A program made the translations under genes and the position numbers. From the NCBI RefSeq assembly GCF_018476525.1, contig NZ_JAHCST010000037.1, positions 23,456-87,455 of the forward strand: a stretch of DNA of 64,000 nucleotides, given 5' to 3'. Below the pieces are notes generated by a model. That model worked only from the letters and a program-made list of their open reading frames with translations, was not told the origin of the DNA and searched no databases. The stretch comes from Acrocarpospora catenulata. Its GTDB lineage: Bacteria; Actinomycetota; Actinomycetes; Streptosporangiales; Streptosporangiaceae. Numbering within the stretch: the stretch's first letter is position 1; each line of letters begins with the position of its first letter. Shown here one piece after another: positions 1-8,400 of the stretch.

Positions 1-1097
1 TCGGCCACCGTCCGGTCGACGGCGATCCGCTCGCGGATCACCTCGGCGATCGACCGCTTCTCGACCTCGACTTCCTTGTCCTTGGAGATGCGCGACAGCT
101 CGGTCTCGCGCTCGCGCGAGATGACCTCCAGCAGGCGGTCCTTCTCGATCCGCTCGGTCTCGATGGCGATGACCCGCTCGCGGTTCTTCACCGCCACCGC
201 GATCTCCCGCTCCCGGTTCTCCCGCTGGATGCCGAGCTGCTCCTCGGTGCGGATCTCGGCCGCCTGGGCCCGCAGCCGCTCCTCCGCCTGCACGCGGGCG
301 GTCTCGGCCTCCTCCCGGGCCCGTACCGTGTCGACCTCGCGCCGCTGCTTGGCCTCGGCGTCGGCCTGCCGCCGCTCCAGTTCGAGGATGGCCTCCCGCG
401 CGTCCACGTTCTGGCGGGTGATCTCCTTCTCCTCGTTGCGCTGGTACTCGTTGGTGCGGACGTGCTCGATCGCGGTCAGCTCGGTGATCTTGCGGATGCC
501 CTGGGCGTCGAGGATGTTGGCCGGATCGAGCTGCGCGAGCGGGGTCTGCTCCAGGAAGTCGATGGCGGCGTCCTCCAGGCTGTACCCGTTGAGGTCGGTG
601 CCGATGACCTGGATGATCTGGTCGCGGAACTCGTCGCGCTTGGTGTAGAGATCGACGAAGTCGAGCTGCTTGCCGACGGTCTTGAGCGCCTCGGAGAACT
701 TGGCGTTGAACAGCTCCTGCAGCGTCACCTCGTCGCTGGCCCGCTTGGTGCCGATGGCCTGGGCCACCTTGATGACGTCCTCGGTCGTCTTGTTGACCCG
801 GACGAAGAACGTGATCCGGATGTCGGCCCGGATGTTGTCGCGGCAGATCAGCCCTTCGTGGCCGGTACGGGTGATCTCGATGGTCTTCACCGAGATGTCC
901 ATGATCTCTGCCTTGTGCAGCACGGGTAACACGACGGCGCCGGTGAAGGTGACGTCGACCCGCCGGGTCTTGGAGACGATCAGCGCCATGCCCTGTTCGA
1001 CCTTGCGGTACAGCCGGCTGATCAGGATCAGCGCGCCGATGAGTACGAGGAGGAGCACGGCGAGGAACACGCCCGTCCCAGTGCCGATCACGTCCAT
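1..1097 (-). CDS. Flotillin-like SPFH-domain membrane protein, C-terminus outside window
   Basis: The reading frame starts at the ATG at 1097 and is open to the window edge, giving 365 residues without a stop. An N-terminal membrane segment (about residues 6-26) is followed by an SPFH/band-7 domain (about 30-200). After that comes a long charged coiled coil rich in Glu, Arg and Gln, as in flotillins of the YqiK type. Known flotillins form ring-like membrane scaffolds; their exact bacterial role is unsettled. It lies 19 bp downstream of an OB-fold membrane protein on the same strand, and the NfeD/YqiJ-plus-flotillin pair is a classic operon. An in-frame-looking ATG four bases upstream leads to an immediate stop, so 1097 is the start. 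The C-terminal tail cannot be judged. Confidence 0.85.
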   Translation of the reverse strand, partial: MDVIGTGTGVFLAVLLLVLIGALILISRLYRKVEQGMALIVSKTRRVDVTFTGAVVLPVLHKAEIMDISVKTIEITRTGHEGLICRDNIRADIRITFFVRVNKTTEDVIKVAQAIGTKRASDEVTLQELFNAKFSEALKTVGKQLDFVDLYTKRDEFRDQIIQVIGTDLNGYSLEDAAIDFLEQTPLAQLDPANILDAQGIRKITELTAIEHVRTNEYQRNEEKEITRQNVDAREAILELERRQADAEAKQRREVDTVRAREEAETARVQAEERLRAQAAEIRTEEQLGIQRENREREIAVAVKNRERVIAIETERIEKDRLLEVISRERETELSRISKDKEVEVEKRSIAEVIRERIAVDRTVA

Positions 1098-1116
1098 CGC
1101 ATATCCCCCTATTTAT

Positions 1117-1680
1117 CTATTTGTCGAGGTCGTAGGCCATGACCCAGAAGAACTCGCCCTCGGGGTCGTAGTCGAAAATGAGCGCGGAGCTGCCGGCGCG
1201 CAGGTCGTCGCCGCCGGTCTGGCGCACCTGGACGAGAGCCGAGGATCCGTCGTCCGCCGTGACCTCGGCCTGGCCGAAGTCGGCGCTGACCCGTCCGGTG
1301 CGGATGACGCACATCCGGCCGACGAAGTCCTTCCGCGACGGCGCGGCGATGGCCGGGAACAGGCGGCGGATCGGCAGTACGGCGAGGCGGGCGGCCAGCC
1401 AGCCGGCGAACAGCGCCACCACGAGAACCGCGGCCCGCGCGGCCGTGCCCTCCACCAGCGCCACACCGGCGAGGCTGACGAACCACGCGACGGCCACCAT
1501 CAGGGAGACGGCGACGGTGACCGGCACCCCCTGAAGGCCGAGCCCGTCCAGGAGGTCGTCGGGCAGCTCATCCCCCAGACCGGCGAACAGCGCCACCAGC
1601 CAGTAGCCGATGACCACGACCAGCATGAAGCTGAAAAGCACCGCCGGAAACTCGAGCACTGCCTCGACGAACCGCCCCAT
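1117..1680 (-). CDS. YqiJ/NfeD-like membrane protein with OB-fold tail
   Basis: This 187-residue protein has about three hydrophobic segments in its first 115 residues. A soluble beta-rich tail of about 70 residues follows, containing GRMCVIRTGRVSADFGQAEV, which is typical of the OB-fold of NfeD-related proteins. These proteins are partners of flotillins and are thought to help organise membrane microdomains. It is the first gene of a two-gene operon with the flotillin. A G-rich ribosome site directly precedes the ATG. I assign it by architecture and neighbourhood rather than by catalytic motifs; no ClpP-like protease domain is present. Confidence 0.75.
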   Translation of the reverse strand: MGRFVEAVLEFPAVLFSFMLVVVIGYWLVALFAGLGDELPDDLLDGLGLQGVPVTVAVSLMVAVAWFVSLAGVALVEGTAARAAVLVVALFAGWLAARLAVLPIRRLFPAIAAPSRKDFVGRMCVIRTGRVSADFGQAEVTADDGSSALVQVRQTGGDDLRAGSSALIFDYDPEGEFFWVMAYDLDK

Positions 1681-1832
1681 TGCCCCCCACCGTTTAACAC
1701 GTCTCCCCGTGAGTTACAGGGAATTATGGCAGCAAATGGACATAAATTCAGCATAAAATCGACTCAAATGCGGGCACTTTTCCCGCTCGCCACGCGTTGT
1801 GCTACGCGGGTTCCCGCCACAGGACATGCGTC

Positions 1833-1860
1833 TGGCCCCGCCGTTCATACGGCGGGGCCA
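1833..1860 (-). terminator. Hairpin downstream of the beta-helix gene
   Basis: Perfect 11-bp inverted repeat (TGGCCCCGCCG / CGGCGGGGCCA) with a 6-nt loop, about 115 bp past the stop of the beta-helix gene at 1974. No T-run follows, which is common for actinomycete terminators. Confidence 0.5.
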
Positions 1861-1973
1861 GCGGCTTCCAGGCTCGGTGGGACCGGACTCGGATGCGTGC
1901 GACAAGGCCGCCCGCCCCCGGAAATCTCCGGAAGCGGGGGGCCTGTTCCGCAAGCGTCCCCACCGGGGCGGGC

Positions 1974-3860
1974 CTACGGGGCCGGGTAATCTGTGATGTA
2001 CACCGGCGCACCGATCTTGGTCGTGTCGGCCGCGTCGCCCACGCCGTTGACGACATGGTCGATCGTTCCGGCGCTGAGGTTGACGGTCATGATGTGGTGC
2101 AGCTTCACGCCCGGGGTCTGCGGAACCTCGAAGCCGTTCTCGGTGTGGATCGACGGGTTGTTCTGGTTGAAGACGTAGACCCCAGCCCCGTAGAGGCGGT
2201 GCGTCTTCACGCGGTCGCCGACCTTGTAGCCGGCGTAGCCTTCGACGTTGCCGTTCATCCAGTCGGCCTGGGTCGGCGGGTCGTACGGCAGCTCGTTCTG
2301 GTACAGGATCGTGGTGCCGTCCTCGCCGTTCCAGACGGTGTTGTACCGCTGGAAGTGCTCGACGAACAGGCCGGTCGCGGTCACGTGGTCGCCGTTGATG
2401 ACGGCGCCGGTGCGGCCGGTGTTGGTGTTCCAACGCTGGGTGTCGGTGAAGCCCTCGACCCCGTGGTCGCCACGCCACACCCAGGTGTGGTCGATGAGCA
2501 CGTGGTCGCTGTTGACCTCAAGCGCGATGTCGGTCTTGCCGATGTGCGGCCCGCCGACGCGGAAGTACACGTCGGACAGCGTCGTCGGGTTGTTCGGCGA
2601 GCCCTTGCTCTTCCCGTGCTTCTTGCCCACCCGCAGCAGGACAGGCGACTCCTTGAGACCCGCGTCGATGGTCACACCGGCGACGATGGCGCCCGTGACG
2701 TCGGCGACGTCGAGTGGAGTCGCGCCGTTGACGGCGGTGAGCGTGGCGTGCCCGATACCGAGGACGACCGTGTCCGGACGCTTGACCTCGATGCTTCGCG
2801 CGATGTCGTACATGCCGGGCGTGAGCAGCAGGTTCTTGCCGCGGGCCAACTGGTTGTTGATGACCTGCACCGAATCCGACGGCTTGGCTACGAAGAAGTC
2901 GCTGATCGGCAGCGTACGGCCCGGGGTCAGGCCGTCGGCCCACGTGATGCCGCGCGTGTTCTTCCTGGCGGCGGGCACGCGGACGTTGTACTTGCCCTGC
3001 GCGTCGACGTACAGGTAGGGCTTCTCGCGGCTCACGGGGGTGGTCTCGAGGGTGGTGTACGGAGGACTCGGGAACGCGGACTCGTCCGGTGCGCCGACGA
3101 CGCCGGCGAAGACCTGGTTCCAGACGGCGTTCGACCAACCGGCGACCTCGCTGTCGCGGGTCAGCCACTGCTGCTGCGATCCGTTCGTGACGGACGGCAG
3201 CTTGGAGTCGGCGATGAAGCCGCCGCTGGCGTACTGCGGGCCGGCGGTGCAGTAGTCCATGAGCGACAGGTTGCCGCCGCTGATGTTGAGCCGGCGCAGG
3301 GACACCGCCTGGGACACGGCCCAGAAGTTCGCCGACGCCCGGCAGCCGTCCTGGCCCAGCGCGTTGACGTTGATCGACAGGTTGGACAGGGTGCGCCAGA
3401 AGTTGACGAGCGCGAGGCAGTTGCCGGTTCCGCCGTCTGCCAGGCAGCGGTTGTAGACCTCGACCTTGCCGTTGATGACGACATCGGTGGGCGAGGCGCC
3501 CAAGCCCGCGATCTCGGTGTAGTAGCCGACCTTGATCTGGAGCGGGGTCTCCGCGGTGCCGTACGTGCCCGGCATGAAGAGGTACGCGTGGCGCGTGGTG
3601 CCCATCTCGTTGTTGACCTGAGCCGCGTGCGCCGCGTCGAGGGTCGCCTGGATCGTGCTCACCGGCATGCTCGGATTGAAGACGGTGACGTTCGGCCCGA
3701 AATCAGGGGCGCCGGAGGTCGGGGATGCGGCGGTTGCGGGCGTACCTGCCGTCATGACGGCAGTCGCCAGCACGATACCTAACGTGAACGCCCGACCGAT
3801 CTGCAGGCGACGCGGGCGCCGCCTCATGACACTCGCGCCGCCGGGAGGCTGGGTCGTCAT
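1974..3860 (-). CDS. Secreted right-handed beta-helix protein (putative glycan-active enzyme)
   Basis: This 628-residue protein begins with an arginine-rich stretch and a hydrophobic segment ending in ATAAS, a signal peptide with cleavage near residue 46. The mature part is Gly/Asn/Val-rich with repeated short beta strands and phrases such as VLGIGHATL and TGAIVAGVTI. These fit a parallel beta-helix of the pectate-lyase or GH55 type. I see no diagnostic catalytic signature, so the substrate is unknown. A GGAAAGGACG ribosome site supports the start at 3860. The promoter region holds a GAGAGCGCTCTC palindrome typical of LacI-family sugar repressors, which fits a sugar-regulated exoenzyme. It is transcribed alone. 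Confidence 0.65.
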   Translation of the reverse strand: MTTQPPGGASVMRRRPRRLQIGRAFTLGIVLATAVMTAGTPATAASPTSGAPDFGPNVTVFNPSMPVSTIQATLDAAHAAQVNNEMGTTRHAYLFMPGTYGTAETPLQIKVGYYTEIAGLGASPTDVVINGKVEVYNRCLADGGTGNCLALVNFWRTLSNLSINVNALGQDGCRASANFWAVSQAVSLRRLNISGGNLSLMDYCTAGPQYASGGFIADSKLPSVTNGSQQQWLTRDSEVAGWSNAVWNQVFAGVVGAPDESAFPSPPYTTLETTPVSREKPYLYVDAQGKYNVRVPAARKNTRGITWADGLTPGRTLPISDFFVAKPSDSVQVINNQLARGKNLLLTPGMYDIARSIEVKRPDTVVLGIGHATLTAVNGATPLDVADVTGAIVAGVTIDAGLKESPVLLRVGKKHGKSKGSPNNPTTLSDVYFRVGGPHIGKTDIALEVNSDHVLIDHTWVWRGDHGVEGFTDTQRWNTNTGRTGAVINGDHVTATGLFVEHFQRYNTVWNGEDGTTILYQNELPYDPPTQADWMNGNVEGYAGYKVGDRVKTHRLYGAGVYVFNQNNPSIHTENGFEVPQTPGVKLHHIMTVNLSAGTIDHVVNGVGDAADTTKIGAPVYITDYPAP

Positions 3861-3955
3861 ACGGTTCGTCCTTTCCGCTGCACGCGCAGCGCTTCATGGA
3901 CAGGATCATTGGGGGGTGGATGAGAACCTTCGACGGGCAGTCGACACCGCTGAGC

Positions 3956-3967
3956 GAGAGCGCTCTC
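3956..3967. promoter_or_regulatory. LacI-type operator candidate
   Basis: Perfect 12-bp palindrome GAGAGCGCTCTC centred about 100 bp upstream of the start of the secreted beta-helix gene. Its shape, a central CG with A/G-rich arms, matches operators of actinomycete LacI-family sugar repressors. No lacI-type gene lies nearby, so the regulator would act in trans. Confidence 0.45.
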
Positions 3968-4119
3968 TCGCCACGTAAGGCTTTTATCAAGGACTGAAGT
4001 ATTTCCTTGTTTCTATCGCGTGAACTGGCCGGAGCACAAGTACACGCCTGCCCCTTGTCCCGCTTCAAAGTCGCCGAAAGGCCTCTGACCTGCGGGTCGC
4101 CCTGAGGTGCCGGTGCGAG

Positions 4120-5139
4120 CTACGCCTGAAGCCGGGCCCTTGGCATCCTCCGTGCGACCTCGGTGTTCGCCAATCGGTCGTGAAGCGCTCGGCCATCGGG
4201 GTCGAGAAGTGTCCACAGCCCGTACACGACGAGCGCGAGCGGCCCGACGGTCGGTTCGAAACCCAGGAGCGGGAAGAGCAGTGTACGAACAGCTGTCTTC
4301 CGCGCCGTTGGTCGTGCTGTTGTCTCTGCCGAAATGAGCTGGATGCGCAGAAGTCGCTTGCCCGGTGTCTGTCCCCACAGGCTGTGTTGCACCCAGAAGT
4401 ACAGGAACACTCCGGTCAGGGTGAGTAACCGTTCGGGCTCCAGGTTGTCCAGGGAGAGGGCCGACCAGCCCAGAATCCCGTAGCCCACGTGGATGTAGGT
4501 GTCGATGCCGGCCAGGACCAGGATGGCCGGGATGACGAAGGTGAGGAACGCGATGATGATCGCGTAGTCGACCAGCAGTGCCACCGGTCGACGCCAGGTC
4601 ACCCCACCCGGCGGAGCGACCGGCGGGCGTTCCGAGGTGACGGTCGCCCGAGTGATGAGCAGAACGAGCGCGGCGGCGCCCAGAAGGCAGACCTGAGTGC
4701 TTCCCCAACTGCTCGCCACGGTGGCGAACCACTCGGCGCTGAGAAGGGGAATCGAGTTACCGCAGCCTTCGGGAAACACGTAGAAAGGGGTGACCGGCTC
4801 GATGACCGCGGTCAGGACGAGAACGCCTGCCGTTCGCCGCCCCACACTCCGCGGATCTCTGCCACGCAGGCAGGCGAGAAACCCGACCAGGACCAGCAGC
4901 GCGGGCAACGCCAACGCCACTACGATCTCCAGGATCCTGTCGAGATCACCGCGCAGGGGATCCAGCAGGAGGTCCAGCGGTGATGTCTCCCATCGGCCCC
5001 CTCCTGCGCAGGCATAGAGCTCGACCCCGCCTGGCTGGAGTCGATAGCGCCATTCCTCCCAGGTCGGAAAGGCCGCAACGACCGCGGCCGCCGTCCAGGT
5101 CAGCAGCGCCGTTCTCGACAACCGGGGGGAACTCGACAA
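4120..5139 (-). CDS. RDD-family membrane protein
   Basis: This 339-residue protein has about seven hydrophobic segments. The C-terminal half has the RDD layout: R-R-P-V-A-L-L-V-D-Y at about 183-192, a loop with QTPGKRLLRIQL at about 259-270, and a last helix before DPDGRALHDRLANTEV. The last two motifs are the QTxGK and D-GR-LHDR hallmarks of the family. RDD proteins are small membrane proteins often linked to ion or solute transport; this one has an additional N-terminal four-helix membrane region of unknown role. It lies 47 bp downstream of another membrane protein gene when transcription is read leftward, so the two may be co-transcribed. Confidence 0.8.
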   Translation of the reverse strand: MSSSPRLSRTALLTWTAAAVVAAFPTWEEWRYRLQPGGVELYACAGGGRWETSPLDLLLDPLRGDLDRILEIVVALALPALLVLVGFLACLRGRDPRSVGRRTAGVLVLTAVIEPVTPFYVFPEGCGNSIPLLSAEWFATVASSWGSTQVCLLGAAALVLLITRATVTSERPPVAPPGGVTWRRPVALLVDYAIIIAFLTFVIPAILVLAGIDTYIHVGYGILGWSALSLDNLEPERLLTLTGVFLYFWVQHSLWGQTPGKRLLRIQLISAETTARPTARKTAVRTLLFPLLGFEPTVGPLALVVYGLWTLLDPDGRALHDRLANTEVARRMPRARLQA

Positions 5140-5186
5140 TGCCGTCCCTTTCGTAGACTGCGGCGCACCTTACGGTCGTCGGGATT

Positions 5187-6209
5187 TCAGGGGAGGAAAT
5201 ACATCAGGACGATCGCCGCCAGGGTCGCGGTGACGCCGATGAAGATGATCAGGTCGCGGGTGGGACCCCGGGGGATCAGGGTGCGGTGCACGGTGATGGG
5301 GTAGCGCGCGAGTAGGAGGATTGTCGCGGCGATGACCAGAGGGATCTGCACGTAGACGAAGGGCGAGGTCGGGACCAGGGCACAGAGGTCGGGGTCGAGC
5401 CATGCGATCGCTGGGAGCAGGACGCCCAGGGCGTACAGGCCGATGATCGCGACGAGTGTCGCGCGGTGGGAGACGAGGAAGGCGAGGACGGCGACGATTG
5501 TCAGCGGGCCGAGGTGCAGGCCGTAGAGCGAGGTGGCGTCGTACACGTGGATGACCGCCTGGGAGAACAGCGTCGGCAGGTCGGCGTAGTCGCGGGTCCC
5601 CATGTAGTGAGCCCCGACGACCTCGTCCGACCAGGAAAGAAAGACCATCTCCTGCCAGGAAGGATCCGGATATAACGGGACAAAAAATGACAACGTCCAC
5701 CAGGTGGCGGCCGCCAGTGCCAATCCCCACGAAATAAGCTGTCCACGACCGGGATTGTCGATCCGGAGCGGCTGAGTTCTGGCCAGCACGAGCGCTCCGG
5801 CCGCCAGTGCGTACGCGACGATCGCCAGCCACGGACTGAGCATGATCGTGGGCTCGTCCACGCATGGATTCCCAAGCGGAAGGGTGAACCACTGCCCCGC
5901 CGCGAACAGAACGCCGAGACCGGCCACGACCGGTGCCGCCAAGCCGGTACCTCGCACGCCCAGGGCATCCAGCACGACCAAAACACCGACAATAACCGGC
6001 AGAAAGGCCGGCCCCAGCAGGTTGACGTTTCCGACCACGATGTCGAGAAGGGTCGGCTCCCTCACCGTGTACGCAGCACAGAGGGAGGTCATGTCCCATC
6101 CCTCCGTGGGCATGACCAGCTGCACCATCCCCGGAACGGCCATCAGACCCACCGCGGCTATCCGGGTAGCAATCACCCGACGAGGGATGGTCCCCGACTC
6201 CTGCGACAT
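5187..6209 (-). CDS. Polytopic membrane protein of unknown function
   Basis: I chose the ATG at 6209, preceded by GGAGAAGGGG at proper spacing, over an upstream in-frame ATG that would add an arginine-rich leader without a ribosome site. The 340-residue product has eight or nine hydrophobic segments and no motif I recognise. The segments are separated by short loops, with one larger extracytoplasmic-looking loop (about 175-225) rich in aromatic and acidic residues. It shares direction with the RDD gene and probably an operon. It is not a recognisable transporter: no conserved charged transmembrane residues stand out. Confidence 0.6.
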   Translation of the reverse strand: MSQESGTIPRRVIATRIAAVGLMAVPGMVQLVMPTEGWDMTSLCAAYTVREPTLLDIVVGNVNLLGPAFLPVIVGVLVVLDALGVRGTGLAAPVVAGLGVLFAAGQWFTLPLGNPCVDEPTIMLSPWLAIVAYALAAGALVLARTQPLRIDNPGRGQLISWGLALAAATWWTLSFFVPLYPDPSWQEMVFLSWSDEVVGAHYMGTRDYADLPTLFSQAVIHVYDATSLYGLHLGPLTIVAVLAFLVSHRATLVAIIGLYALGVLLPAIAWLDPDLCALVPTSPFVYVQIPLVIAATILLLARYPITVHRTLIPRGPTRDLIIFIGVTATLAAIVLMYFLP

Positions 6210-6417
6210 CCACGCCCCTTCTCCCCGAAACAGATCGACACGATATCGGCCCACCCCTCCCCGAAGATCGGAAACGACCTTGCAGTTGCATAACACGACT
6301 TATCGACATTTATTCGCCGAATTCAATTGACTGAGTCCGTAGAAATGTTTCGGCATTTCCGGAACCCGTTATCGCTCACTCGTCATGCACGAGGGGATGC
6401 GGCTGGTCAGGATCAGC

Positions 6418-6447
6418 GGGCAACCATCCCCGGCTGCCAGGCGTAGG
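6418..6447 (+). promoter_or_regulatory. Putative ECF-dependent autoregulatory promoter
   Basis: CAACC at 6421-6425 is followed after 16 bp by CGTA at 6442-6445, which resembles ECF sigma-factor promoters (a CAAC/GGAAC-type -35 and a CGT-type -10). It sits about 30 bp upstream of the ECF sigma gene, consistent with autoregulation. This is inference from pattern and position. The rest of 6210-6474 shows no gene. Confidence 0.4.
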
Positions 6448-6474
6448 TAGGGGCATGAGACTGGATGGGAGCGG

Positions 6475-6975
6475 GTGAGCGCCCCGGAGGGGTTCGCCGA
6501 GTTCGTCGCGGCTCGGGGCACCAGCCTGCTGCGTACGGCGCACCTCACCTGCGGTTCCGCCCAGGAGGCGGAGGACGTGCTGCAGAGCGCGCTGGAGCGG
6601 GCCTGCCGAAGCTGGCACCGGCTTCGCCGGGACACCGACCCCGAGCCCTACGTGCGCCGGATCATCGTGAACCTCGCCATCAGCCGGGCCAGGCGCCGCG
6701 CGCTGCTCCGCATCATCCCCACTGCCTCGCCGCCTGAGACGCCGACCACGAGGACCGATGTCGAGCTGCGGCAGGTGCTGATGAGCGGGTTACGCGCGCT
6801 CCCACCCCGCCAGCGGGCGGTCGTCGTCCTCCGCTACTGGGAGGACCTGTCGGAGGCGCAGACCGCGAGGCTGCTCGGCTGCTCGGTCGGCACGGTGAAG
6901 AGCCAGGCCGCCAAGGCGCTCAACCGCCTTCGCGCGCTGCTGGGCGAGGAGGTGGCCAGCAATGTCGGAGCTTGA
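6475..6975 (+). CDS. SigE-family ECF RNA polymerase sigma factor
   Basis: A 166-residue protein starting at a GTG. The region 2 signature (FVAARGTSLLRTAHLTCGSAQEAEDVLQ, about residues 8-37) and the region 4 helix-turn-helix (EDLSEAQTARLLGCSVGTVK, about 125-145) are both intact and the length is normal for the group. It redirects RNA polymerase to a specific stress or envelope regulon. The next gene starts 14 bases before its stop codon, so the two are translationally coupled, and that partner is a membrane-anchored protein in the position of an anti-sigma factor. A candidate autoregulated promoter lies just upstream. Confidence 0.9.
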   Translation: MSAPEGFAEFVAARGTSLLRTAHLTCGSAQEAEDVLQSALERACRSWHRLRRDTDPEPYVRRIIVNLAISRARRRALLRIIPTASPPETPTTRTDVELRQVLMSGLRALPPRQRAVVVLRYWEDLSEAQTARLLGCSVGTVKSQAAKALNRLRALLGEEVASNVGA

Positions 6976-8392
6976 GGTCGAACTGCGCAGGGCGATGGCG
7001 GAGGAGACGGCCGAGCTGCGGATCTCCCCCGATCTGGTGGACCGGGCCGTACGGGGTTCCCAGCGGCGGCGGGCACGGGCGAAGCTGGTGGCGGCGGCGA
7101 TCGCGCTGTTCGCCACGGCGGGGACTGGACCGGCCTACCTCGTAGCCACCGGAGGCCACGAGATGGTCGTGGAGGATGTCCGCGCCGAGATCAACGGCGT
7201 TGAGGTCCGCTATCTCCCGGAGGGGCTCGTCAGCCCGGAACGGGCCGAGGTCACGCTGGGTGACCTGCGCGGTGAGTCGCTTCGCTGGTCGGAGGGCGAC
7301 CGGCTGGTCGAGATCAGCGTGTACCGGACCGGCCGCCAGATGGCGGACGCCATGGACGTCCTCGCCCTGAACGCCCTGCCGGACCCGGTCGAACCCGCGA
7401 AGGGGGATGGTCCCGTCGTCTCGCGCGACGGCACCGACAGGCTGTGGGTCCCGCAACCCGGGGTGCTGCTCCGGGTCACGGCGTCCCCGTCGTTGAAGGA
7501 CGATCTCGACCGGATCGCCAGTGGGCTGCGCGTGCAATGGGCGGGGGACATCGCCGGCATGCGGGTGACGTACATGCCGGACGGCCTGCGGTCCTCGGAT
7601 GAGATCAGGCTGGTCAACGACGGTCTCGCCCGGAGCTGGTCGTTCAACGAAACCGACGGAGTCACGGTGGAGGTGGTGTACGGCCTGCGCGCCAAGGACC
7701 TGAAGTCGCTACAGGTGGTCTCCTGGCCGACCGACGAGCAGCTCGTCGACCTGCGCCGAACCTCCGTCAGGGGGTCCGCGGCCGTCGAGGGCCGGGTCGT
7801 CGGGGCGGGGAGCGGGCTGGACAAGGGCTGGATGCGGATGTGGGTCGTGCGGCCCGGTCTGGGCGTCCGGATCTGGGCGTCGAGTGACGCGGCCGCCGAC
7901 CTGCGGCGGATCTCCGAGGGAATCGAGCCGATCAAATCCAACCTCTTGGAGTTGGTGGACGGAGTGGGGGCGCCCGCCCTTCCTCCGGAGCTCCGAAAGG
8001 GTGCTGAGAGCCAGGAACTGGGCCAACACTGGCGGGAAACCACCCGCTACTGGGGAGACCGGCCAGGAAAAGGCGCTTACGTGGCCATGTCGGTGTACCG
8101 GGGCCAGGCCGTGGACTCCGGGGAATGGCAGCAGCCGGAACTCGTGCCCTGGCTGACGGATATTCCCGGTGCCACGAGACAGCAGGCCGCCGTTGGGGGG
8201 AAATCCGGCACGCTGCTCACCTGGAGCGAGACCAGGCGCGTCAACGGGATGCCAAGACCACTGCAGGGCCGCCGGTTCGTCTGGACCGGGGAGACCGGCC
8301 TGGCCCTCGCGATCACGACTGTGGTCGATGCCGCAAGCTCAACGGCGTACGCGACCCTGGACATGGACACGCTCGTCCGCGGCATCCACTGA
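6962..8392 (+). CDS. Membrane-anchored partner of the ECF sigma factor
   Basis: This 476-residue protein has a short cytoplasmic N-terminus (about 1-38), a single transmembrane segment (about 39-62) and a large extracytoplasmic part. The start overlaps the sigma gene by 14 bases. The short cytoplasmic part lacks a zinc-binding anti-sigma motif (H-x3-C-x2-C), yet the order sigma then membrane protein is that of sigma/anti-sigma pairs. The external part contains two similar blocks (INGVEVRYLPEGL at about 79-91 and IAGMRVTYMPDGL at about 197-209), suggesting duplicated sensor domains of about 110 residues. The function as anti-sigma is inferred, not shown. Confidence 0.65.
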   Translation: MSELEVELRRAMAEETAELRISPDLVDRAVRGSQRRRARAKLVAAAIALFATAGTGPAYLVATGGHEMVVEDVRAEINGVEVRYLPEGLVSPERAEVTLGDLRGESLRWSEGDRLVEISVYRTGRQMADAMDVLALNALPDPVEPAKGDGPVVSRDGTDRLWVPQPGVLLRVTASPSLKDDLDRIASGLRVQWAGDIAGMRVTYMPDGLRSSDEIRLVNDGLARSWSFNETDGVTVEVVYGLRAKDLKSLQVVSWPTDEQLVDLRRTSVRGSAAVEGRVVGAGSGLDKGWMRMWVVRPGLGVRIWASSDAAADLRRISEGIEPIKSNLLELVDGVGAPALPPELRKGAESQELGQHWRETTRYWGDRPGKGAYVAMSVYRGQAVDSGEWQQPELVPWLTDIPGATRQQAAVGGKSGTLLTWSETRRVNGMPRPLQGRRFVWTGETGLALAITTVVDAASSTAYATLDMDTLVRGIH

Positions 8393-8400
8393 AGCCTCGG

